Shown: positions 1 through 5,374 of the stretch, one piece after another
How positions within the stretch are numbered: the first letter of the stretch is position 1
Layout: every line of letters begins with the position of its first letter
Source of the DNA: an uncultured Chlamydiaceae bacterium
GTDB lineage: Bacteria; Chlamydiota; Chlamydiia; Chlamydiales; Parachlamydiaceae
NCBI GenBank assembly: GCA_945957185.1
Contig: CAMFKA010000149.1
Coordinates: forward strand, 1 to 5,374
Length of the DNA: 5,374 nt
Reading direction: 5' to 3'
Translations under genes and position numbers: made by a program
The notes under the pieces: model-generated
Seen by the model: the letters and a program-made list of their open reading frames with translations, nothing else
Told to the model about the DNA's origin: nothing
Databases searched by the model: none

Positions 1-107
1 AAAAATAGCCACACTCGCCCAGGTCGGAGCGCAGCGTAGGCCTGGGTTAGAGTCAAATAACAACAGAGGCCTGAAAGGTCGACATAATTGCTTAAGTTGA
101 CGACATT

Positions 108-133
108 GGGGCAAGGGCAAGGGCAGGGGTGGG
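108..133 (+). other. G-quadruplex motif
   Basis: Five runs of three or four guanines (108-111, 115-117, 121-123, 126-129, 131-133) are separated by loops of only one to three bases. This fits the usual G3+N1-7 pattern with one run to spare. It lies on the strand opposite to the transcripts, so the mRNA running out of the kinase gene would be C-rich here and any quadruplex would form in the non-template DNA strand. The motif is directly visible; formation and function are inference. Confidence 0.6.
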
Positions 134-144
134 ATTACTACCCC
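126..144. repeat. GC-rich inverted repeat downstream of the kinase gene
   Basis: GGGGTGG (126-132) faces CTACCCC (138-144) around a five-base loop, giving seven pairs with one G-T wobble when read on the plus strand. On the minus strand the same element forms five pairs, a mismatch and one more pair. It sits 26 bases beyond the kinase stop codon. No U-tract follows it in the minus-strand transcript, which continues with a C-rich run, so it is not a standard intrinsic terminator. It might still slow polymerase or protect the mRNA 3' end. It overlaps the G-quadruplex motif. Confidence 0.4.
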
Positions 145-169
145 GCATCTGGTAGAGACTTGAGTGAAC

Positions 170-1441
170 TCACGGCTTAGTGCTGTAAAAATGCTCCAAG
201 GCCGGTTTCAGCTCTTCTAGCACCTGCACCATCGTTGGTCGAACTTTGGGATTTTTCCGCGTCATCCTCCACAACAGGTGCTCCAAAGGCTTGTCGACCG
301 GCTCTTTTAATGCCCGAAGCCAAGGGTCTCCGCAGTAACTCTGAATACCCTGTTTTGGTGGGTGATGGTTAAGGAATAGCTGACAAAAATAGACTCCCAA
401 ACTGTAAACATCTGCTGCAGTGGTAATTTTATTAAAATGGGAGCTCTTGATGCTATCTTGAGTAAGCCCGTGCATAACAACGCGTAATTCATGGTAAAAC
501 TTCCAAAATTCAGGAGCTACAAAAGGGATTGTACCTACGGAATCATCGAGTTTCGCTTTGTCGTCTTGATGAATAAAAAATCCAAAATCAGTAAGATCAG
601 CTTCATAGTAGGTGACTCCGTTCTCTTCGAATTTTTTTATGAGGTAATTATCCGGTTTAACATCTCGATGGATATAACCTTTCTCATGTAAGTAAATAAG
701 TCCGTTACAAATGCTGCGGACAAAACGGTACATTTGATCAAGATTAAACATCAATTGTCCGGTGAGGTAGTCATTTGTGATGTCGACGAGACTTCCTTCC
801 GAATAGTAATCCATGATAATCGCTTGCTTACATTCAGGAAAAATTCCTCCTCCATCATAATTAAATACATCGTGGTATTGAATGATATTGGGGACTCCTT
901 TGAATAGTGTTGCCGCTAAGGCTTCCCTGTCAGCACATTGTTGCCGCTCATGAGTGTGGTAGATCTGTCCTGAGTTGTAATCTGCATGTTCGGTCGGCCC
1001 TAGTTTTGAAGAACCAAGTGTCATGACCTTTGCGTCAGTGATATTAATAAGGAAGGTGTTATTTTTCATGTTTCCGCGGCCAACACCTTCAGAGAAGTGC
1101 GAGTGCCTTTTACAGCTGATGTAGATGCGACCGAGTTGATCGATGATAATTGTGCGGTGTAGCTTTCGGCTGTGATTACGGTTAATTAATTCACCATCAG
1201 GCTTTTTCTTTAGCGAGATGACGCAAATATTGCTTTCGATCGTTTCAATTGTTTCTCTAAGAAATCCGTCGGAGATTTCACATCTTAGTTTCGGATAGAT
1301 TTTCAATAACTCTAAAGTTTCTTCTTTCTTTACTTTGAGGAGAGGGGAGAAGCTTGTTTTGGGAGGCATTGGGTCTACTAAAAATGGGAAAAAGTCACGA
1401 CGCGATACGAATCGACCGATGGGTGATACTCCTGCACTCAT
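170..1441 (-). CDS. Eukaryotic-type (Hanks) Ser/Thr protein kinase, soluble
   Basis: A protein of 423 residues whose C-terminal two thirds is a protein kinase domain. The catalytic lobe is intact: HRDVKPDN at 258-265 (D260 catalytic base, K262 typical of Ser/Thr kinases, N265 for metal), DFG at 285-287, GTIPFVAPE at 303-311, D344 in DVYSLG and R401 in RPTM. Before this, a glycine-rich stretch (GVGRG, 119-123) may be the nucleotide loop, and E173 in REALAATL fits the helix-C glutamate. The beta-3 lysine cannot be placed with confidence (K138 or K146 are candidates). About 20 extra residues lie between the APE motif and D344. Residues 1-100 match nothing I recognise. No signal peptide or membrane segment is seen, unlike PknB-type receptors. 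The ATG at 1441 has an AGGAGG just upstream; the alternative Met25 (ATG at 1369) has no good ribosome site. Substrates are unknown. It follows potD after an 82-base gap and could be a signalling protein or a secreted effector; the sequence does not decide. Confidence 0.88.
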   Translation of the reverse strand: MSAGVSPIGRFVSRRDFFPFLVDPMPPKTSFSPLLKVKKEETLELLKIYPKLRCEISDGFLRETIETIESNICVISLKKKPDGELINRNHSRKLHRTIIIDQLGRIYISCKRHSHFSEGVGRGNMKNNTFLINITDAKVMTLGSSKLGPTEHADYNSGQIYHTHERQQCADREALAATLFKGVPNIIQYHDVFNYDGGGIFPECKQAIIMDYYSEGSLVDITNDYLTGQLMFNLDQMYRFVRSICNGLIYLHEKGYIHRDVKPDNYLIKKFEENGVTYYEADLTDFGFFIHQDDKAKLDDSVGTIPFVAPEFWKFYHELRVVMHGLTQDSIKSSHFNKITTAADVYSLGVYFCQLFLNHHPPKQGIQSYCGDPWLRALKEPVDKPLEHLLWRMTRKNPKVRPTMVQVLEELKPALEHFYSTKP

Positions 1442-1444
1442 GAG

Positions 1445-1450
1445 CCTCCT
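1445..1450 (-). promoter_or_regulatory. Ribosome binding site of the kinase gene, unusually close to the start
   Basis: A perfect AGGAGG lies only three bases before the ATG at 1441, closer than the usual five to nine. Its first three bases also form one arm of the small palindrome CCTAATTTTAGG (1448-1459), so a short hairpin could partly hide it. This site supports the 1441 start over Met25. Confidence 0.65.
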
Positions 1451-1477
1451 AAAATTAGGGGTTTTTGTAATAATTAA

Positions 1478-1506
1478 ATTATGTGCTCAAAATTGCAGAA
1501 TTAAAA
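1478..1506 (-). promoter_or_regulatory. Weak candidate sigma-70 promoter for the kinase gene
   Basis: CATAAT (1483-1478, five of six matches to TATAAT) is preceded at a 17-base spacing by TTTTAA (1506-1501, three of six matches to TTGACA). The whole 1442-1523 gap is AT-rich and includes a 12-base perfect palindrome TTAAAATTTTAA at 1501-1512. In such AT-rich sequence chance matches are common. No GC hairpin with a U-tract separates potD from the kinase, so read-through from the pot operon is an equally good explanation. Confidence 0.25.
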
Positions 1507-1523
1507 TTTTAACGCTATGCCTT

Positions 1524-2555
1524 TTAACTTCCTTTTACTTTTTCCCAGGCTTCAAGATACAAAATGTTATCAGCACCTAAATCGTGAGTTAATTCTGTTC
1601 GTTCGAGGACTTCCTCGGGAGGAAACAGAATGGGATTGCCTTGTAAGTTCTCCGGAACAAAAGGTAATGCTGCAGTATTGGGAATGAAGAAGAATGTATG
1701 CGCCATATTTTCCGCTGCAACGTCGGGTTCCAGAAGAAAATTGATGAATTTAAGCGCTAACTCTTTGTTGGGAGCGTCGCTGGGGATGGCCATTAGGTCC
1801 ATGGCGAGGATGGTGCCTTCTTCAGGATAGTAAAATCCCACTTCAGGGTTCTCTTCCATCACTTGCATAAGGTCGCCGTTGTAGCCGTGGACAGCTAAGT
1901 ATTCGGCGCTGGCGATACCGGCTTTATATTGTTCCCCTTCAAATTTGGCGAGATTGTGCTTCCAATTGATGAGAAGTTCTGTAGCTTGATGTAGTTCTTC
2001 CGGATTGACCGTATTCGCGCTGTAACCCAAATAACGCAGAGCTGCGGCAAAGACTTCGCGGATATCGTTCATCATCGTCATGCGACCACGGTAGGCACTA
2101 TTTCCAAAAATTCCCCACGAATGCTTAATGTCTTCGATTTTGTCTTTGCGGTACCCTACTCCTGCAATGGAGATCATGTAGGGGATCCCGTGTTTTTGTA
2201 TGGAATCGCTAAGAAAGCCCACGTACTTAGGGTCGATATTTTTGCTGTTGGGGATTTGGGAGAAGTCGATCGGTTGCAACATTTGCTGCTTGATCATGAG
2301 GTCCATAAAGTAGTCGCTAGGGAAGATGAGATCGTAACCTCCCGAACCGAGATTGAGCTTTGCGTACATCGATTCGTTGGAGTCGTAGGTGTCGATAATG
2401 ACGTTGCAGTTGTTTTCGATTTTAAATCTTTCCACCAATTCCGGCTTGATGTAGTCGCTCCAAATGAAAACATGGAGTTCCGGCTTGTCAGAGCGTTGAC
2501 ACGAGGTTATCAATAGAAGAGAGAAAAGGGCTAAGCAACGGAAAAATTGTTTCAT
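1524..2555 (-). CDS. potD: Spermidine/putrescine ABC transporter, substrate-binding lipoprotein PotD
   Basis: A 343-residue extracytoplasmic polyamine-binding protein, close to the 348 of E. coli PotD. The N-terminus is a lipoprotein signal: KQFFR, a hydrophobic stretch to residue 16, then ITSC with C19 as the lipidated residue. E. coli PotD is instead a free periplasmic protein. Family landmarks run throughout: FIWSDY (30-35), YDSNESMYAKL (57-67), YDLIFPSDYF (74-83), NDIREVF (163-169), PEEGTI (244-249) and ALKFINFLLEPDVA (267-280). Compared from memory with the E. coli spermidine-binding residues, W34, Y37, S83, Y85, D168, E171 and D257 are kept as W32, Y35, S80, Y82, D164, E167 and D253. 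Others change: W229 to Y225, W255 to A251, Y293 to F289 and Q327 to T323. The acidic residues that hold amino groups remain, so a polyamine ligand is likely, though which one is open. The ATG overlaps the potC stop by four bases (ATGA), with GAGG four bases upstream at 2560-2563. Confidence 0.95.
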   Translation of the reverse strand: MKQFFRCLALFSLLLITSCQRSDKPELHVFIWSDYIKPELVERFKIENNCNVIIDTYDSNESMYAKLNLGSGGYDLIFPSDYFMDLMIKQQMLQPIDFSQIPNSKNIDPKYVGFLSDSIQKHGIPYMISIAGVGYRKDKIEDIKHSWGIFGNSAYRGRMTMMNDIREVFAAALRYLGYSANTVNPEELHQATELLINWKHNLAKFEGEQYKAGIASAEYLAVHGYNGDLMQVMEENPEVGFYYPEEGTILAMDLMAIPSDAPNKELALKFINFLLEPDVAAENMAHTFFFIPNTAALPFVPENLQGNPILFPPEEVLERTELTHDLGADNILYLEAWEKVKGS

Positions 2556-3325
2556 GGTTCCTCTTCGTTGGAGAGAATTTGTGTGAAGTAGATGACAATG
2601 AAAGTTAGAAACAAGATCACCACCGAGAGCGCGTTGATAACGGGGGTCGCACCGAATTTGATCATGCTATAGATGTAGATCGGTAAAGTGGAGACTCCTT
2701 GTCCGGCAACGAAGTAGGTGATCACGAAGTCATCGATAGACAGGGTGAAAGCGAGAAGGGCGCTTGCGGTTAATCCCGGAGTCAGTAGTGGTAGAAGGAT
2801 TTTACGAGTCACGGTCCATTGGTTGGCGCCTAGGTCTTGAGCGGCCTCGACGAGGGTGAAGTCGAAGTTTTGCAGCTTGCCAATCATGACCATAGTGACA
2901 TAACTGACGCAGAATGTGGTGTGAGCGATAAAGACCGAGAAAAGTCCCAAATGCAGGTTGATGGCCACGAAAAATAGCAGTAAACTGATACCCATGAGTA
3001 TATCCGGGATGAGGAGTGGGGCGTAGATCAATCCGTAGTGGACAGTTTGGAGGCGCGTTTTATAACGATGGAGCGCATATGCTGCTGTGGTTCCCAAAAT
3101 AGTGGAAACGACAGTCGCGGAGATAGCGACAATGAGGGAGTTGGAAAGCGATTGCCACATTTTGTATTCGTTCCACAATTTGGCGTACCACTTCAACGTA
3201 AACCCTTCGGTGATTCCACCAAAACGGGATTCGCTAAAAGAGCTGATCACGAGCACGACGATAGGGATGTAGAGAAAGAGGAGCACTAACATCGTCATCC
3301 AAAATGCAAAGGGAGAGCGTTTCAT
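2552..3325 (-). CDS. potC: Spermidine/putrescine ABC transporter, inner-membrane permease PotC
   Basis: A 257-residue membrane permease (E. coli PotC is 264). It has about six hydrophobic segments, roughly at 9-30, 63-84, 98-120, 126-148, 184-206 and 228-250. The cytoplasmic EAA loop that docks onto the ATPase is clear at 160-185: EAAQDLGANQW followed by LPLLTPGL. The sequence SIDDFVITYFVAGQG (196-210) and a short LPIYIYSMIKFG stretch are typical of PotC/PotI proteins and separate it from PotB. It forms the transmembrane channel together with PotB. The ATG overlaps the potB stop by four bases (ATGA), and GAGG at 3334-3337 lies eight bases upstream of the start. Its own stop overlaps the potD start in the same way, so the three genes are probably translationally coupled. 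Confidence 0.95.
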   Translation of the reverse strand: MKRSPFAFWMTMLVLLFLYIPIVVLVISSFSESRFGGITEGFTLKWYAKLWNEYKMWQSLSNSLIVAISATVVSTILGTTAAYALHRYKTRLQTVHYGLIYAPLLIPDILMGISLLLFFVAINLHLGLFSVFIAHTTFCVSYVTMVMIGKLQNFDFTLVEAAQDLGANQWTVTRKILLPLLTPGLTASALLAFTLSIDDFVITYFVAGQGVSTLPIYIYSMIKFGATPVINALSVVILFLTFIVIYFTQILSNEEEP

Positions 3326-4200
3326 TCTTTTGACCTCAACTCTTCAGGTTCAAATTTTTGCTTTGAGCGGTTAAAGATGAAATGACCGACTAGCAACGGC
3401 AGCAGAACGACAAGGGCTAAGAGGACTGAGAGGGCGCTAGCTTGGGGGAGGTTTCTGTCGACAAAGACTTTAAGAGCAATTTTATTGCCCAACATATCGC
3501 TGTTGACGCCTCCGATAAGATCTGGAATGACGTAGGCTCCCACAGCTGAAATGAACACCATGACGGCGCCTGTGTAGATCCCTTTGGCGATTCCCGGAAC
3601 AAAAACCTTAAAAAACGCTTGTGAACGTGTGGCTCCAAGGTCCATAGCGGCTTCCATGAGTTGGTAGTTGAATTTGGAAGCAGCAGCGTAGATGGGAAAG
3701 ACGGCAAAAGGGAGGTAAGTGTAGACCATAACCAAAAGGACAGCGGCGATGTTGTAAAGCAGTGTGGTACCGGGGTCGACTAGATGGAGGAACACTAACG
3801 TCTTTTTGATAAATCCTTCGGGGTGAAGCAAGATTTTCCAAGCAAAAATGCGGATGAGAAAGCTGCTCCAGAAGGGGAGGATGATCAGTAAAACTAGAAG
3901 AGAGCGCGCTTTTTTAGAAATCGTTGCCATCTGATAACCGACAGGGAGAGCAAGAGCGAGGCAGATAGCAGAGGTCGCTAACCCTAAAAAAAGTGTACGG
4001 ACAATGAGAACAGCGTAATAGGAGTTCCACAAGCTTTTAATGGCTTCAAAAGACCATCCGGATTCGATTCCGCCATAAAGGCCCGGCGGTTTGAAGGCGT
4101 AGACAAAGATGATGCATGTGGGGATGAGAAAGAAAATGGAAAGCCAAGCGAAAGAGGGGAGTGTCAGCCACCACTCGTTTTTGATGCGATTACTTTTCAT
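3322..4200 (-). CDS. potB: Spermidine/putrescine ABC transporter, inner-membrane permease PotB
   Basis: A 292-residue membrane permease with hydrophobic segments near 13-35, 67-90, 98-120, 147-172, 208-229 and 253-275. The EAA loop contacting PotA is at 183-207 (EAAMDLGATRSQAFF, then VPGIAKG). The motif FWSSFLIRIFAWKILL (110-125) and GAYVIPDLIGG (221-231) are characteristic of PotB/PotH permeases. Start choice: the frame is open back to an ATG at 4242, but that would overlap potA by 53 bases and has no ribosome site. The ATG at 4200 has GAGG six bases upstream (4207-4210), gives the expected N-terminus (a short basic stretch, then the first membrane segment), and overlaps the potA stop by only 11 bases. 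An intermediate ATG at 4215 has only a weak GGAAGA upstream. PotB pairs with PotC to form the channel. Confidence 0.94.
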   Translation of the reverse strand: MKSNRIKNEWWLTLPSFAWLSIFFLIPTCIIFVYAFKPPGLYGGIESGWSFEAIKSLWNSYYAVLIVRTLFLGLATSAICLALALPVGYQMATISKKARSLLVLLIILPFWSSFLIRIFAWKILLHPEGFIKKTLVFLHLVDPGTTLLYNIAAVLLVMVYTYLPFAVFPIYAAASKFNYQLMEAAMDLGATRSQAFFKVFVPGIAKGIYTGAVMVFISAVGAYVIPDLIGGVNSDMLGNKIALKVFVDRNLPQASALSVLLALVVLLPLLVGHFIFNRSKQKFEPEELRSKE

Positions 4201-5314
4201 CACGCGCCTCAACATCTTGGCGTCTTCCAAGCATGAAGCCATCGTTGGCGTGCCAACCGATCCAGACAGTATCTTCCCACTTGATGGGGGATTCGTCTAG
4301 CAAGAAATGGTGGTGCTGTTGAGTGACGGAGATCATTTTACCGGCGACTTTAACGCCGAAGTGGGTGTGGTCGCCTTTGTAGACGACATCTTCTACGACG
4401 CCTTGAAATACATTCATCAATGCTTTTTGAGGGGGACGTTCGCTGGAGATGTAAATTTTTTCCGGACGTACAGTGAGGCGGACAAGTTCGCCATCGGTGA
4501 GTTGTTTGTCTTTGAAGCAGGTGATAGCAGGGAAGTCGTCAACAGTTAATTGGATATATTCCGGATAGTTTGTGGTTTTGATGGTACCATCGAAGTAGTT
4601 GGTGTCACCGATGAAGTCGGCGACAAAGGTGCTGGTGGGTGTTTCGTAGATTTCGGGAGGGGTGCCGATTTGCTCTAAGTGCCCCTGATTGAAGACTGCA
4701 ATACGATCGCTGACAGCCATAGCTTCGGTTTGATCGTGTGTGACAAAGATAAAAGTGATGCCCACCTCGTCGTGAATGCGGTCGAGGTCTAGCAGCATCT
4801 TTTGACGTAGTTTGAGGTCTAAAGCGGCAAGAGGTTCGTCTAACAACAAAATTTGAGGATGATTGACCAAAGCGCGGGCGATAGCGACACGTTGCTTTTG
4901 GCCTCCGCTAATTTGATCCGGCATTTTGTCGGCGTGCTCTTCCATCTGAATTAAAGCCAGCATCCGTTTTACTTCGCGGCGGATCTCCGCTTCCGGTTTT
5001 TTGGCGATTCGTAAGCCAAAGGCGATATTTTCGCGGATGGACAAGTGGGGGAAGAGAGCGTAATTTTGAAAAACAGTGTTGATGGGGCGTTTGTTTGGAG
5101 GGAGGTTTGTGATGTCTTGTCCGTTTAGGAGGATTCTTCCCTTTTCCGGTTGTTCGAAACCGGCAAGAATTCTAAGCAGCGTGGTCTTTCCGCAGCCGCT
5201 CGGTCCTAGCAGGGAAAAAAACTCCCCCTTTTTTATCGAAAACGAGACATTTTTCAGGACGTTGCGTCCATTAAATTCTTTAGAAATATGCTCGAATACG
5301 ATCCCATCATCCAT
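4190..5314 (-). CDS. potA: Spermidine/putrescine ABC transporter, ATP-binding subunit PotA
   Basis: A 374-residue ABC ATPase (E. coli PotA is 378), cytoplasmic and expected to act as a dimer under PotB-PotC. All nucleotide-binding elements are intact: Walker A GPSGCGKT (37-44), Q-loop Q83 in VFQNYALFP, signature ISGGQ (135-139, with Ile in place of the usual Leu), Walker B ILLLDEP (155-161), D-loop AALD (163-166) and switch histidine H193 in VTHDQTEA. After the ATPase domain comes a C-terminal regulatory/TOBE-type region (about 235-365), with FIGDTNYFDG (234-243) and LTVRPEKIYI (280-289) typical of PotA. In related importers this region takes part in transport regulation. Start: the frame can be extended one codon to a TTG at 5317, but the ATG at 5314 has GGAGA seven bases upstream and is preferred. 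It is the first gene of the operon and overlaps potB by 11 bases. Confidence 0.95.
   Translation of the reverse strand: MDDGIVFEHISKEFNGRNVLKNVSFSIKKGEFFSLLGPSGCGKTTLLRILAGFEQPEKGRILLNGQDITNLPPNKRPINTVFQNYALFPHLSIRENIAFGLRIAKKPEAEIRREVKRMLALIQMEEHADKMPDQISGGQKQRVAIARALVNHPQILLLDEPLAALDLKLRQKMLLDLDRIHDEVGITFIFVTHDQTEAMAVSDRIAVFNQGHLEQIGTPPEIYETPTSTFVADFIGDTNYFDGTIKTTNYPEYIQLTVDDFPAITCFKDKQLTDGELVRLTVRPEKIYISSERPPQKALMNVFQGVVEDVVYKGDHTHFGVKVAGKMISVTQQHHHFLLDESPIKWEDTVWIGWHANDGFMLGRRQDVEARDEK
4207..4210 (-). promoter_or_regulatory. Ribosome binding site deciding the potB start
   Basis: GAGG stands six bases before the ATG at 4200 and lies inside the 3' end of potA. The longer reading from 4242 has nothing comparable, so this site argues that the first 14 residues of the longest frame are not part of PotB. 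Confidence 0.6.
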
Positions 5315-5321
5315 CAAAAAG

Positions 5322-5326
5322 TCTCC
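5322..5326 (-). promoter_or_regulatory. Ribosome binding site of potA
   Basis: GGAGA lies seven bases upstream of the ATG at 5314 and four bases upstream of an in-frame TTG at 5317. The spacing and the stronger codon both favour the ATG. Confidence 0.6.
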
Positions 5327-5333
5327 GAATTTG

Positions 5334-5344
5334 CATGATTCATG
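5334..5344. promoter_or_regulatory. Short palindrome in the potA leader, possible operator
   Basis: CATGATTCATG is an 11-base perfect dyad around a central T. It lies between the candidate -10 box and the ribosome site, close to where transcription would begin if that box is used. A regulator of polyamine uptake could bind here, but a dyad this short can arise by chance. Confidence 0.2.
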
Positions 5345-5351
5345 TGCGGTA

Positions 5352-5357
5352 ATGATA
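5352..5357 (-). promoter_or_regulatory. Candidate -10 box of the pot operon
   Basis: TATCAT (5357-5352) matches five of six bases of TATAAT. A -35 box at 17-base spacing would fall just beyond the right edge, so it cannot be tested here. A weaker alternative inside the window pairs TTGTTC (near 5358-5363) with AATCAT (near 5335-5340) at 17 bases. Either would place the start of transcription shortly before potA. Confidence 0.25.
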
Positions 5358-5374
5358 GAACAAAATCACAATTT

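Larger units (their letters stand above)
1..165. repeat. Non-coding, hairpin-rich G-rich segment; possible dispersed repeat copy
   Basis: No credible gene is visible here on either strand; reading frames are short and interrupted. The segment contains several self-complementary elements: CCCAGG near 18-24 pairs with CCTGGG near 41-46 across a loop of about 17 bases, GGCCT/AGGTC surrounds a GAA loop near 68-80, and GGGGTGG/CTACCCC lies at 126-144. It also has a GGGCAA tandem and ends just before the kinase stop codon. Its composition differs clearly from the AT-rich gap at 1442-1523. The style (proline-rich if read on the minus strand, GC-rich hairpins between genes) resembles intergenic repeats scattered through some bacterial genomes. 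That it is a repeat is an inference: only one copy is in the window and its left boundary may lie outside it. Confidence 0.35.

Noticed and set aside
1..50. The hairpin CCCAGG/CCTGGG followed by TATTTTT on the minus strand, read as an intrinsic terminator.
   Set aside because: The loop is about 17 bases and some 12 bases separate the stem from the T-run, so it does not have the usual geometry.
1335..1580. A plus-strand frame crossing the gap between potD and the kinase.
   Set aside because: Most of it is antisense to the kinase 5' end and potD 3' end, and its composition is not protein-like. No supporting motif was seen.
2121..2516. A 131-residue open frame on the plus strand inside potD.
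   Set aside because: It is antisense to a clearly conserved gene and shows no family motif. The other plus-strand frames opposite the pot genes and the kinase were rejected for the same reason.
3417..3841. Two minus-strand open frames inside potB in another frame.
   Set aside because: They are serine- and proline-rich out-of-frame readings of the permease, with no motif of their own.
4201..4242. An N-terminal extension of PotB by 14 residues from the ATG at 4242.
   Set aside because: It has no ribosome site, would overlap potA by 53 bases, and adds a segment absent from the PotB family. The ATG at 4200 has a well-placed GAGG.
5315..5317. A TTG start one codon before the potA ATG.
   Set aside because: The ATG at 5314 is the stronger codon and has better spacing to GGAGA.

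Overview
The window holds five genes, all on the minus strand. Four of them form a complete polyamine ABC-transporter operon, potA-potB-potC-potD, transcribed from the right edge leftwards. Next comes a gene for a soluble eukaryotic-type Ser/Thr protein kinase. The left edge is about 165 bases of non-coding, G-rich, hairpin-rich sequence that looks like a copy of a dispersed repeat.

Organism: a Gram-negative-type bacterium with mid-range GC (roughly the mid-forties by eye). The binding protein has a lipoprotein signal rather than the cleavable signal peptide of E. coli PotD. Together with a divergent Hanks-type kinase, this makes me lean towards an environmental (Parachlamydiales-like) member of the Chlamydiota. 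That is a weak impression from protein style and not a demonstrated assignment; spirochaetes and other bacteria also carry similar Pot systems.

Layout, in order of transcription from high to low coordinates: 5318-5374 is a short leader with a candidate -10 box and a small palindrome. potA (ATPase) is 4190-5314, potB (permease) 3322-4200, potC (permease) 2552-3325 and potD (substrate-binding lipoprotein) 1524-2555. The pot genes overlap by 11, 4 and 4 bases, so they must be co-transcribed and are probably translationally coupled. An 82-base AT-rich gap follows, with no convincing terminator and a weak candidate promoter. The kinase is 170-1441, and positions 1-169 are non-coding.

How the parts work together: PotD captures a polyamine outside the inner membrane, PotB and PotC form the channel, and a PotA dimer hydrolyses ATP to drive import. 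The kinase may be co-expressed by read-through, but nothing in the sequence ties it functionally to polyamine uptake.

I see no previously undescribed multi-gene system. The points most worth a second look are substitutions in the PotD ligand pocket, the divergent N-lobe of the kinase (the ATP-binding lysine cannot be placed with confidence), and the left-edge repeat with a strong G-quadruplex motif.
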